Origin: Pseudomonas sp. P7548
GTDB lineage: Bacteria > Pseudomonadota > Gammaproteobacteria > Pseudomonadales > Pseudomonadaceae
Reading direction: 5' to 3'
Length of the DNA: 64,000 nt
Assembly: GCF_013386585.1 (NCBI RefSeq)
Contig: NZ_JACARO010000002.1
Span: 186,001 to 250,000, forward strand
Part shown: piece by piece, positions 36,279 through 45,100 of the stretch
How the letters are laid out: every line of letters begins with the position of its first letter
Numbering within the stretch: position 1 is the stretch's first letter
Position numbers and translations under genes: made by a program
Notes under the pieces: model-generated
Told to the model about the DNA's origin: nothing
The model's input: the letters and a program-made list of their open reading frames with translations, nothing else
Databases searched by the model: none

Positions 36279-37922
36279 TTACAGCAAGATGGTGCGGATG
36301 TCGTTGAGCAGCTGGCTCAGGCGCTGCGTGAAGCGAGCAGCAGCGGCGCCGTTGATCACGCGGTGATCGTAGGACAGCGACAGTGGCAACATCAGCTTCG
36401 GCTGGAACGCTTTACCGTCCCAGACAGGCTGGATAGTGGCCTTGGACACACCCAGGATCGCCACTTCCGGCGCGTTGACGATTGGCGTGAAGCCAGTGCC
36501 GCCAATGTGACCGAGGCTGGAGATGGTGAAGCAGGCACCCTGCATGTCGTCCGGGGTGAGCTTCTTGTCGCGGGCCTTGGCAGCCAGTGCAGCGGCCTCA
36601 GCGGCAAGTTGCAGCAGGCTCTTCTGGTCGACGTTCTTGATGACCGGTACCAGCAGGCCATCCGGGGTGTCGACGGCAAAGCCGATGTGCACGTACTTCT
36701 TGCGGATGATCGCTTTGCCGCTTGGTGCCAGCGAGGCGTTGAAGTCCGGCAGTTCCTTGAGCAGGTGTGCGCACGCCTTGAGCAGCAGAGGCAGCACGGT
36801 CAGTTTCACGCCGGCTTTTTCAGCCACGGCTTTCTGCGCAACGCGGAAAGCTTCCAGGTCGGTGATGTCGGCCTGGTCGAACTGAGTCACGTGCGGGATG
36901 TTCAGCCAGCTGGCGTGCAGGCCGGCCGCGCCGATTTGCATCAGGCGGGTCATCGGCACTTCTTCGATTTCACCGAAGCGGCTGAAATCGACGGTGCGGA
37001 TCGGCGGAATGCCCGAACCACCGGTAGCGCCGCCAGCAGCTGGCGCTTCCTTGGCTTTCTGCATCATGGCTTTGACGTAAGCCTGCACGTCTTCCTTCAG
37101 CACACGGCCGTGAGGACCGCTGGCCGCGACAGCACTCAGCTCAACGCCGAACTCACGGGCCAACTGACGCACGGCAGGGCCGGCGTGAACCTTGGCACCG
37201 CTTGGCGCAGGTGCGGCAGCAGCAGGGGCCGGTGCGGCCTCGGCTTTTGCAGCCGGTGCAGGAGCGGCAGCGGCCGGAGCCGCTTCAGCCTTGGCAGCCG
37301 GCGCGGCGGCAGGTGCAGGGGCCGCAGCCGGTGCAGCGCCTTGTACTTTCAGCTTGAGGATGAAGTCGCCAGTGCCGACTTCGTCTTCCAGCTTGACGGC
37401 GATGCTTTCCACCACGCCGGCAGCCGGCGAAGGGATTTCCATGGAGGCCTTGTCGGACTCCAGGGTGATCAGCGACTGATCGGCTTCGACGGTGTCGCCG
37501 ACCTTGACCAGCAACTCGATGATCTTGGCCTTGCCCGACGAACCGATGTCCGGGACGTGGATGTCCTGGACAGAGGCTGCAGCCGGCGCAGCAGCCGGGG
37601 CCGCAGGGGCCTCGGCGGCAGCAGGTTTTTCAGCAGGCGCGGGTGCAGCAGCGGCAGCAGGAGCCGCCGCAGGGGCCGCATCAGCGGCACCTTCGATTTC
37701 CAGCTCAAGCAGTTCGTCGCCTTCTTTCAGGCGGTCGCCCAGCTTCACTTTCAGGCTCTTGACCACGCCGGCCTTGGGAGCAGGGATTTCCATGCTCGCC
37801 TTGTCCGACTCCAGGGTCAGGATGCTCTGGTCGGCTTCGACGGTGTCGCCGACCTTCACAAACAGCTCGATTACTTCACCTTCACCGCTGCCGATGTCAG
37901 GTACGCGAATGAGTTCGCTCAC
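36279..37922 (-). CDS. aceF: Dihydrolipoamide acetyltransferase (pyruvate dehydrogenase E2)
   Basis: 547 aa. Two lipoyl domains are present, with the lipoylated lysines at K41 and K158 (both in TLESDKASMEIP), joined by long Ala-Pro linkers typical of flexible E2 arms. A peripheral-subunit-binding domain follows (HAGPAVRQLAREFGVELSAV), then the acetyltransferase core ending with SYDHRVINGAAAARF, where H520 is catalytic; the Asn four residues later is what I recall for Azotobacter and Pseudomonas E2. It transfers acetyl groups to CoA in the complex with AceE. The gene follows aceE by 11 bases. Confidence 0.97.
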   Translation of the reverse strand: MSELIRVPDIGSGEGEVIELFVKVGDTVEADQSILTLESDKASMEIPAPKAGVVKSLKVKLGDRLKEGDELLELEIEGAADAAPAAAPAAAAAPAPAEKPAAAEAPAAPAAAPAAASVQDIHVPDIGSSGKAKIIELLVKVGDTVEADQSLITLESDKASMEIPSPAAGVVESIAVKLEDEVGTGDFILKLKVQGAAPAAAPAPAAAPAAKAEAAPAAAAPAPAAKAEAAPAPAAAAPAPSGAKVHAGPAVRQLAREFGVELSAVAASGPHGRVLKEDVQAYVKAMMQKAKEAPAAGGATGGSGIPPIRTVDFSRFGEIEEVPMTRLMQIGAAGLHASWLNIPHVTQFDQADITDLEAFRVAQKAVAEKAGVKLTVLPLLLKACAHLLKELPDFNASLAPSGKAIIRKKYVHIGFAVDTPDGLLVPVIKNVDQKSLLQLAAEAAALAAKARDKKLTPDDMQGACFTISSLGHIGGTGFTPIVNAPEVAILGVSKATIQPVWDGKAFQPKLMLPLSLSYDHRVINGAAAARFTQRLSQLLNDIRTILL

Positions 37923-37933
37923 AAAAAGTCTCC

Positions 37934-40579
37934 TCAGCAGTCCAGTGGGTTGCGTTTTTCCGGGTTGATCCCGAACTTGACGATAGCGTCTGCCACCACC
38001 TTGGGTTCGATCTCACCACGGTCAGCCAAGGCTTCCAGGGCTGCCAACACCACGAAGTGACGGTCAACTTCGAAGAAGTGACGCAGCTTCTTGCGGCTGT
38101 CACTGCGGCCGAAACCGTCGGTGCCCAGGACTTTGAATTCCTTGGACGGGACCCACTGGCGAATTTGTTCAGCAAACAGTTTCATGTAGTCGGTCGAAGC
38201 GATCACCGGGCCTTTACGGCCGGTCAGGCACTCTTCAACGAAGGTGCGCTGTGGCTTCTGGCCAGGGTGCAGGCGGTTGTGACGCTCTACGGCCAGGCCA
38301 TCGCGACGCAGTTCGTTGAAGCTGGTTACGCTCCACACGTCAGCGCCGACATTGAACTCTTCACGCAGGATCTTCGCCGCTTCACGCACTTCGCGCAGGA
38401 TGGTGCCGGAGCCCATCAGCTGTACGTGGTGCGCTGCTTCCTTGGTGTCTTCTTCGAGCAGGTACATGCCCTTGATGATGCCTTCTTCCACGCCAGCCGG
38501 CATTGCAGGCTGCTGGTAGGACTCGTTCATCACGGTGATGTAGTAGAAAACGTCCTGCTGCTCTTCGGTCATCTTCTTCATGCCGTCCTGGATGATCACC
38601 GCCAGCTCATAGCCGTAGGTTGGATCAAAGGTGCGGCAGTTCGGGATGGTGGCAGCCAGGATGTGGCTGTGACCGTCTTCGTGTTGCAGGCCTTCGCCGT
38701 TCAGCGTGGTACGGCCGGCGGTACCGCCGATCAGGAAGCCACGGGTGCGGCTGTCGCCTGCTGCCCACGCCAGGTCGCCAATGCGCTGGAAGCCGAACAT
38801 CGAGTAGAAGATGTAGAACGGCAGCATCGGCTGGTTGTGGCTGGAGTACGAAGTACCGGCAGCGATGAAGGAGCTCATGGCGCCCGCTTCGTTGATGCCT
38901 TCTTCGAGGATCTGGCCCTTCTTGTCTTCCTTGTAGAACATCACCTGGTCTTTATCGACTGGCTCGTAGAGCTGGCCGACGGAGGAGTAGATGCCCAACT
39001 GACGGAACATGCCTTCCATACCGAAGGTACGGGCTTCGTCCGGGATGATCGGCACGATGCGCGGGCCGATGTCCTTGTCCTTGACCAGCTGCGCCAGGAT
39101 GCGCACGAAAGCCATGGTGGTGGAGATTTCACGGTCGCCCGAGCCGTCGAGGATGGCCTTGAGGGTGCTCAGGTCTGGCGTCGGTACGCTGAAGCTGTTG
39201 GCGCGACGCTGTGGCACGAAACCACCCAGTGCGGCGCGGCGCTCGGCCAGGTAACGGGCTTCGGCGCTGTTCGGCTCCGGCTTGAAGAACGGCAGGTTCT
39301 CCAGCTCTTCGTCCTTGACCGGGATGTCGAAGCGGTCGCGGAACAACTTCAGGCTGTCGACATCGACTTTCTTGGTGTTGTGCGCAGTGTTCTTCGCTTC
39401 GCCGGCACCGGTGCCATAACCCTTGATGGTCTTGGCCAGGATGACGGTCGGTTGTTCTTTGTGGTTCACCGCTTCGTGGTACGCCGCGTAGACCTTGTAC
39501 GGGTCGTGGCCGCCACGGTTGAGTTTCCAGATCTCGTCGTCGGACAGGTCTGCAACCATCGCCTTGAGTTCAGGCGTGTTGAAGAAGTGTTCGCGCACGA
39601 ACGCGCCGTCTTTGGCCTTGTAGTTCTGGTACTCGCCGTCGATGACTTCGTCCATGCGACGTTGCAGGATGCCGTCGACGTCCTTGGCCAGCAGTGGGTC
39701 CCAGAAACGGCCCCAGATGACTTTGGTCACGTTCCACTGAGCACCGCGGAACACGCCTTCGAGTTCCTGGATGATCTTGCCGTTGCCGCGAACCGGGCCG
39801 TCGAGGCGCTGCAGGTTGCAGTTGATGACGAAGATCAGGTTGTCCAGCTTCTCGCGGCCAGCCAGGGAGATGGCACCCAGGGATTCCGGCTCGTCGCACT
39901 CGCCGTCGCCCAGGAAGCACCAGACTTTCTGCTTGCCTTCAGGGATGAAGCCACGGGCTTCCAGGTACTTCATGAAGCGAGCCTGGTAGATCGCCTGGAT
40001 CGGGCCCAGGCCCATGGATACAGTCGGGAACTGCCAGAAATCAGGCATCAGCCAAGGGTGCGGGTACGACGACAGGCCGTTACCGTCCACTTCCTGGCGG
40101 AAGTTGTTCATGTGTTCTTCGGTGATGCGGCCTTCCATGAACGCACGGGCGTAGACGCCTGGGGAGGTGTGGCCCTGGAAGTAGATCAGGTCGCCGCCGT
40201 GTTCGTCGGTCGGGGCCTGGAAGAAGTAGTTGAAGCCGATGTCATACAGGGTTGCGCTGGAAGCGAAGCTGGAGATGTGACCGCCCAGGTCCGAATCTTT
40301 CAAGTTCGTGCGCATTACCATCGCCATGGCGTTCCAACGTACCAGCGAGCGAATGCGGCGTTCCATGAACAGGTCGCCAGGCATGCGTGCTTCGTGGGTA
40401 ACGGGGATGGTGTTGCGGTATGGCGTGGTGATGGCGTAGGGCAGTTGCGAGCCGCTGCGGGTCGCGAGTTCGCCCATACGGGTCATCAGGTAGTGAGCAC
40501 GGTCTTCGCCTTCTTTGTCGAGAACCGATTCCAGGGCGTCCAGCCATTCCTGGGTTTCGACGGGATCGAGGTCTTGCAT
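37934..40579 (-). CDS. aceE: Pyruvate dehydrogenase E1 component (homodimeric)
   Basis: 881 aa, within the range of homodimeric E1 proteins (E. coli 887). The thiamine diphosphate motif is FLGDGECDEPESLGA...NLIFVINCN, and the early conserved block RNTIPVTHEARMPGDLFMER and the GGHISSFASSATLYDIG segment with its active-site His are all seen. It decarboxylates pyruvate and acetylates the lipoyl arms of AceF. First gene of a two-gene operon; its promoter region holds two palindromes of GntR/PdhR operator form. Confidence 0.97.
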   Translation of the reverse strand: MQDLDPVETQEWLDALESVLDKEGEDRAHYLMTRMGELATRSGSQLPYAITTPYRNTIPVTHEARMPGDLFMERRIRSLVRWNAMAMVMRTNLKDSDLGGHISSFASSATLYDIGFNYFFQAPTDEHGGDLIYFQGHTSPGVYARAFMEGRITEEHMNNFRQEVDGNGLSSYPHPWLMPDFWQFPTVSMGLGPIQAIYQARFMKYLEARGFIPEGKQKVWCFLGDGECDEPESLGAISLAGREKLDNLIFVINCNLQRLDGPVRGNGKIIQELEGVFRGAQWNVTKVIWGRFWDPLLAKDVDGILQRRMDEVIDGEYQNYKAKDGAFVREHFFNTPELKAMVADLSDDEIWKLNRGGHDPYKVYAAYHEAVNHKEQPTVILAKTIKGYGTGAGEAKNTAHNTKKVDVDSLKLFRDRFDIPVKDEELENLPFFKPEPNSAEARYLAERRAALGGFVPQRRANSFSVPTPDLSTLKAILDGSGDREISTTMAFVRILAQLVKDKDIGPRIVPIIPDEARTFGMEGMFRQLGIYSSVGQLYEPVDKDQVMFYKEDKKGQILEEGINEAGAMSSFIAAGTSYSSHNQPMLPFYIFYSMFGFQRIGDLAWAAGDSRTRGFLIGGTAGRTTLNGEGLQHEDGHSHILAATIPNCRTFDPTYGYELAVIIQDGMKKMTEEQQDVFYYITVMNESYQQPAMPAGVEEGIIKGMYLLEEDTKEAAHHVQLMGSGTILREVREAAKILREEFNVGADVWSVTSFNELRRDGLAVERHNRLHPGQKPQRTFVEECLTGRKGPVIASTDYMKLFAEQIRQWVPSKEFKVLGTDGFGRSDSRKKLRHFFEVDRHFVVLAALEALADRGEIEPKVVADAIVKFGINPEKRNPLDC

Positions 40580-40688
40580 GGCTTGCTCCAGGGCGGAAAG
40601 GCTACCAGAATCGGTTGCCTGAGTTTGCGACTGGCCTTGTGGGCAGACGACATAAATTCTTGGATGGCCGAAGGTTGCTTCGGCGTCC

Positions 40689-40754
40689 TGTAGTTTTACT
40701 ACAAATCGTCGGCCATTTCAGCCTTTCGAATGTATATACGAGTAGTAAAACTAC
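40689..40754. promoter_or_regulatory. Two candidate GntR-family (PdhR-like) operators upstream of aceE
   Basis: TGTAGTTTTACTACA (40689-40703) and GTAGTAAAACTAC (40742-40754) are palindromes with the same arms and a three-base centre. Both fit the GntR/FadR-family operator pattern T-n-G-T-n3-A-C-n-A. Their centres are 52 bases apart, about five helical turns. They lie 110 to 175 bases before the aceE start. No regulator gene is adjacent. Confidence 0.5.
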
Positions 40755-40816
40755 ACAAGACTGAGCGTATGGCTCGGTCTGGCTGGTGAGCATAATCGTT
40801 ATTGTTGATCTTTTGC

Positions 40817-40890
40817 GAACAAGAAAAGGTGAAAGTTTGATGCTGGCTGCCAAAATGAAATTAATTTCAGCTATTTCTCACCTTTGTTCG
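40817..40890. repeat. Nested inverted repeats upstream of glnE
   Basis: GAACAAGAAAAGGTGA at 40817-40832 pairs with TCACCTTTGTTC at 40878-40889 (three bases unpaired), and the loop contains the perfect 12-base palindrome GAAATTAATTTC (40857-40868). It may be an operator for glnE or a leader hairpin. Together with the aceE palindromes it accounts for what I can see in the 382-base gap 40580-40961. Confidence 0.4.
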
Positions 40891-40961
40891 ACAGTCCTTC
40901 ACCAAGCGTGGTTCTTGCCTTCACGGCAACACGCCTTTTACGCGCCGAACAAGGATAGACC

Positions 40962-43901
40962 ATGAGCCTTCCCACGCTGGCCGAACTGCCGGCCGTTCTC
41001 TTGCCTTTTGCCCAGCGGGCCGAGCAGTCATTTCGTGACGCAGTGGCCGCGCTGGACGACGATCATGGACTTTCTGCGTGGACGCCGCAACGGTGGGCCG
41101 ACTTCGCCCGCGTATGCGCCGCCAGTGATTTCGTCATTGAACAGAGCCTTCGTGACCCTTTGATGTTGCTCGAGCTGGTGGCCTGGGGCGAGTTGGATCG
41201 CGGCTTTGCGCCCGACGAACTGTGCGGGCAGATCGCCGCCGCCGTGCAACAGGCCGAAACAGAAGAGGAGCTGGGCCGCGTGCTGCGCCGCCAGCGCACC
41301 CGCCAGCAGGTGCGCATCATCTGGCGCGACCTGACGCGCCAGGTCGATCTGGTGCAAACCTGCCGTGACCTCTCCGACATGGCCGACGCCAGCATCGACC
41401 AGGCCTACCAATGGCTGTACCAGCGCCACTGCGTGCAGTTCGGTACGCCCACCGGGCGGCGCAGCGGCGAGGCGCAGCACATGGTCATCCTCGGCATGGG
41501 CAAGCTCGGCGCCGTGGAGCTGAACCTCTCTTCCGACATCGACCTGATCTTCGCCTACCCCGAAGGCGGCGAAACCGTGGGGGTCAAGCGCGCCCTGGAC
41601 AACCAGGAATTTTTCATTCGACTGGGTCAAAAACTGATCAAGGCCCTCGACCCGATGACCGTCGACGGCTTTGTATTCCGTGTCGACATGCGCCTGCGCC
41701 CTTACGGCTCGGCCGGTGCTCTGGTGCTCAGCTTCAATGCGCTGGAACAGTACTACCAGGACCAGGGCCGCGACTGGGAACGCTACGCCATGATCAAGGC
41801 GCGCGTAGTGGCCGGTGATCAGGTGGCCGGCGCGCAGCTGCTCGACATGCTGCGGCCGTTCGTCTACCGCCGTTACCTGGATTTTTCCGCCATCGAAGCG
41901 CTGCGCACCATGAAGCAGCTGATCCAGCAGGAAGTGCGGCGCAAGGGCATGGCCGACAACATCAAGCTGGGGGCGGGCGGCATTCGCGAGGTGGAGTTCA
42001 TCGCCCAGGCGTTCCAGCTGATCCACGGCGGCCGCGACCTCAGCCTGCAGCAACGGCCGTTGCTCAAGGTGCTCGGCACCCTGGAAGGCCAGGGCTACCT
42101 GCCGCCGGCGGTGATCGCCGAGTTGCGCAATGGCTATGAGTTCCTGCGCTACACCGAACACGCTATCCAGGCGATTGCCGACCGTCAGACCCAGATGCTC
42201 CCCGACAGCCCGGAAGACCAGGCGCGCATTGCCTTTATGCTGGGGTTTGCCGATTGGGCGAGCTTCCATGAGCGCCTGATGGACTGGCGCGGTCGCATTG
42301 ACTGGCATTTCCGCCAGGTCATCGCCGACCCGGATGAAGAAGAGGGCGAAGAAAGCGAGCTGGTTGTGGGCGGTGAGTGGTTGCCGCTGTGGGAAGAATC
42401 CCAAGATGAAGACGCTGCCTGTCGCCAATTGGCCGAGGGTGGCTTCACCGACGCGCCCAAAGCCCTGAAAGCCCTGACCAGCCTGCGCAGCAGTCCGCAG
42501 TTGCGCGCTATGCAGCGCCTGGGCCGAGAGCGACTGGATGCGTTTATCCCGCGTTTATTGGCCCAGGCCGTCGAGCATGCCAACCCGGACCTGGTGTTGG
42601 AGCGCGTGCTGCCGCTGGTCGAGGCCGTCGCCCGTCGTTCCGCTTATCTGGTGCTGCTCACGGAAAACCCCGACGCCCTGCGCCGGCTGCTGACCCTGTG
42701 CGCCGCCAGCCCGTGGATCGCCGAGCAGATCACGCGTTTCCCATTGTTGCTGGACGAATTGCTCAACGAAGGCCGCCTGTTCAAGCCGCCCTTGGCGCCG
42801 GAACTCGCCGCCGAACTGCGCGAACGCCTCACGCGCATCCCCGAGGATGACCTTGAGCAGCAGATGGAGGCCCTGCGCCACTTCAAGCTGGCCCACCGCC
42901 TGCGCGTCGCGGCGTCGGAAATCGCCGGCAGCCTGCCATTGATGAAGGTCAGCGACTACCTGACCTGGCTCGCCGAAGCCATCCTTGAGCAAGTGCTGGC
43001 GCTGGCCTGGCGCCAGACCGTGGCGCGCCACGGCTCGCCGCAACGGCTGGACGGGACGTTGTGCGATCCTGGCTTCATCATTGTCGGTTATGGGAAAGTC
43101 GGCGGGATCGAACTGGGGCATGGTTCGGACCTGGACCTGGTGTTTATCCATGACGGTGACCCGCAGGCTGAAACCGACGGTGCCAAGCCGATCGACGGTG
43201 CGCAATTCTTTACGCGCCTGGGCCAGCGGATCATCCATTTGCTGACGACCCAGACCAACTCCGGGCAGCTCTATGAAGTGGACATGCGCCTGCGTCCTTC
43301 CGGTGCCTCCGGTTTGCTGGTGAGTTCGCTCGGTGCGTTTGATCGCTATCAACAAAATGAAGCCTGGACCTGGGAACATCAGGCCTTGATCCGTGCGCGG
43401 GTGCTGGTGGGCAGCCAGGATGTGGGCCGCGCATTCGAGCAGGTGCGGGCCAACGTACTGGGGCGTGAGCGCGACCTGGAGACGCTGCGCCAGGAAGTCA
43501 GTGAGATGCGTGCCAAGATGCGTGACAACTTGGGCACCAAGACCACGGCGGCCGGCACCGGCGCCAATGCCTTCGAGCCCACGGCGGTGTTCGACCTCAA
43601 GCAGGACGCCGGAGGTATCGTCGATATTGAATTTATGGTGCAATACGCGGCTTTGGCGTGGTCTGCACAACATCCGTCGTTGCTGCGCTATACCGACAAT
43701 ATCCGCATCCTGGAAGGCCTGGAGCAGGTCGGGCTGATGCCCGCCGCCGATGCCCACTTGCTGCGTGAGGTGTACAAGGCCTACCGTTCCGCCGCGCATC
43801 GCCAGGCCTTGCAAAACGAGGCCGGCACGGTCGCCGGGGATCATTTCGCCGACGAACGGCGCCAGGTGATGCGGATCTGGAAAGAACTGGGGTTAAGTTG
43901 A
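40962..43901 (+). CDS. glnE: Bifunctional glutamine synthetase adenylyltransferase/deadenylylase
   Basis: 979 aa. Two nucleotidyltransferase domains are visible. The N-terminal one has GMGKLGAVELNLSSDIDLIF (about 173-192), the deadenylylating half; the C-terminal one has GYGKVGGIELGHGSDLDLVF (about 710), the adenylylating half. Each is followed by a helical GlnE region (RLRPYGSAGALV, RLRPSGASGLLV). Under control of PII it adds AMP to a tyrosine of glutamine synthetase when nitrogen is plentiful and removes it when nitrogen is scarce. It is divergent from aceE. Confidence 0.97.
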   Translation: MSLPTLAELPAVLLPFAQRAEQSFRDAVAALDDDHGLSAWTPQRWADFARVCAASDFVIEQSLRDPLMLLELVAWGELDRGFAPDELCGQIAAAVQQAETEEELGRVLRRQRTRQQVRIIWRDLTRQVDLVQTCRDLSDMADASIDQAYQWLYQRHCVQFGTPTGRRSGEAQHMVILGMGKLGAVELNLSSDIDLIFAYPEGGETVGVKRALDNQEFFIRLGQKLIKALDPMTVDGFVFRVDMRLRPYGSAGALVLSFNALEQYYQDQGRDWERYAMIKARVVAGDQVAGAQLLDMLRPFVYRRYLDFSAIEALRTMKQLIQQEVRRKGMADNIKLGAGGIREVEFIAQAFQLIHGGRDLSLQQRPLLKVLGTLEGQGYLPPAVIAELRNGYEFLRYTEHAIQAIADRQTQMLPDSPEDQARIAFMLGFADWASFHERLMDWRGRIDWHFRQVIADPDEEEGEESELVVGGEWLPLWEESQDEDAACRQLAEGGFTDAPKALKALTSLRSSPQLRAMQRLGRERLDAFIPRLLAQAVEHANPDLVLERVLPLVEAVARRSAYLVLLTENPDALRRLLTLCAASPWIAEQITRFPLLLDELLNEGRLFKPPLAPELAAELRERLTRIPEDDLEQQMEALRHFKLAHRLRVAASEIAGSLPLMKVSDYLTWLAEAILEQVLALAWRQTVARHGSPQRLDGTLCDPGFIIVGYGKVGGIELGHGSDLDLVFIHDGDPQAETDGAKPIDGAQFFTRLGQRIIHLLTTQTNSGQLYEVDMRLRPSGASGLLVSSLGAFDRYQQNEAWTWEHQALIRARVLVGSQDVGRAFEQVRANVLGRERDLETLRQEVSEMRAKMRDNLGTKTTAAGTGANAFEPTAVFDLKQDAGGIVDIEFMVQYAALAWSAQHPSLLRYTDNIRILEGLEQVGLMPAADAHLLREVYKAYRSAAHRQALQNEAGTVAGDHFADERRQVMRIWKELGLS

Positions 43902-43906
43902 GTCAA

Positions 43907-43993
43907 CTGTAGGAGCCGGCTTGCCGGCGATTGAGGCCCTTGGCATCCATGGTGATCTTTCGGACGTCATCGCCGGCAAGCCGGCTCCTGCAG
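43907..43993. repeat. REP-type palindrome pair between glnE and waaF
   Basis: Arms of the CTGTAGGAGCCGGCTTGCCG class, with one base different near the right end (CTGCAG for CTACAG). A G+C-rich inverted repeat GAGGCGGGGAGG/CCTCCCCG follows near 44020-44045, before the waaF start. Confidence 0.82.
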
Positions 43994-44064
43994 GTTGTTC
44001 GTCTCCTACAGAAATTATCGAGGCGGGGAGGCATTAGCCTCCCCGTATCGTTTGTGGAAACTAC

Positions 44065-45099
44065 ATGAATATTCTGATCGTTGGGCCCAGTTGGGTCGGT
44101 GACATGGTGATGGCACAGACACTGTTCCAGTGCCTGCGCCTGCGCCATCCAGACTGCCAGATCGACGTGCTTGCCCCGGAGTGGAGCCGCCCGATCCTCG
44201 AGCGCATGCCCGAAGTGCGCAAGGCCTTGAGCTTTCCGCTCGGCCATGGCGCGCTGGAGCTGGCGACCCGCCGTCGCATCGGCAAATCCCTGGCCGGCCA
44301 GTACGACCAGGCGATCCTGCTGCCCAACTCGCTCAAGTCGGCGCTGGTGCCGTATTTTGCTGGCATCCCCAAGCGCACCGGCTGGCGTGGTGAGTTTCGC
44401 TACGTGCTGCTCAACGACGTGCGCACCCTGGACAAGGCGCGCTACCCGCTGATGATCGAGCGCTTCATGGCCCTGGCCTATGAGCCGGGCGCCGAATTGC
44501 CACAGCCGTATCCACGCCCAAGCCTTGAGATCGACCCGGTCAGCCGCGACGCGGCGCTGGCCAAGTTCGGCCTGACCCTGGACCGCCCGGTGTTGGCCCT
44601 ATGCCCCGGTGCCGAGTTCGGCGAATCCAAGCGCTGGCCGTCCGAGCATTACGCCAAGGTGGCCGAGGCCAAGATCCGCGAAGGCTGGCAGGTGTGGCTG
44701 TTCGGTTCGAAAAAGGACCATCCGGTGGGCGAAGACATCCGCCAGCGCCTGATTCCCGGCCTGCGCGAAGAAGCGGTGAACCTGAGTGGCGACACGTCGC
44801 TCGCCGAGGCCATCGACCTGCTGTCCTGCGCCGACTCGGTGGTGTCCAACGACTCCGGCCTGATGCACGTGGCCGCGGCGCTGAATCGCCCATTGGTCGC
44901 AGTGTACGGCTCCACCTCGCCGGGTTTCACCCCGCCCTTGGCCGACAAGGTCGAAGTGGTGCGCCTGGGCCTGGACTGCAGCCCGTGTTTTGAACGCACT
45001 TGCCGTTTTGGCCACTACAACTGCATGCGCCAGTTGCTGCCCCAGCCGGTGAACGAAGCCTTGCAGCGGTTGCAGGGCACTGTGGTCGAGGTCCGATAG
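44065..45099 (+). CDS. waaF: ADP-heptose:LPS heptosyltransferase II
   Basis: 344 aa, GT9 family. The start MNILIVGPSWVGDMVMAQTL is the WaaF hallmark. The C-terminal donor-binding half has PGAEFGESKRWP, SGDTSLAEAIDLL, SNDSGLMHVAAAL and YGSTSPGFTPP. It adds the second L-glycero-D-manno-heptose to the LPS inner core at the cytoplasmic face of the inner membrane. It is the first gene of the core operon; waaC begins one base after its stop. Confidence 0.96.
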   Translation: MNILIVGPSWVGDMVMAQTLFQCLRLRHPDCQIDVLAPEWSRPILERMPEVRKALSFPLGHGALELATRRRIGKSLAGQYDQAILLPNSLKSALVPYFAGIPKRTGWRGEFRYVLLNDVRTLDKARYPLMIERFMALAYEPGAELPQPYPRPSLEIDPVSRDAALAKFGLTLDRPVLALCPGAEFGESKRWPSEHYAKVAEAKIREGWQVWLFGSKKDHPVGEDIRQRLIPGLREEAVNLSGDTSLAEAIDLLSCADSVVSNDSGLMHVAAALNRPLVAVYGSTSPGFTPPLADKVEVVRLGLDCSPCFERTCRFGHYNCMRQLLPQPVNEALQRLQGTVVEVR

Positions 45100-45100
45100 T

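Noticed and set aside
38057..40693. Plus-strand open frame of 878 codons opposite aceE
   Set aside because: Pure antisense shadow of aceE, no ribosome site or recognisable motif.
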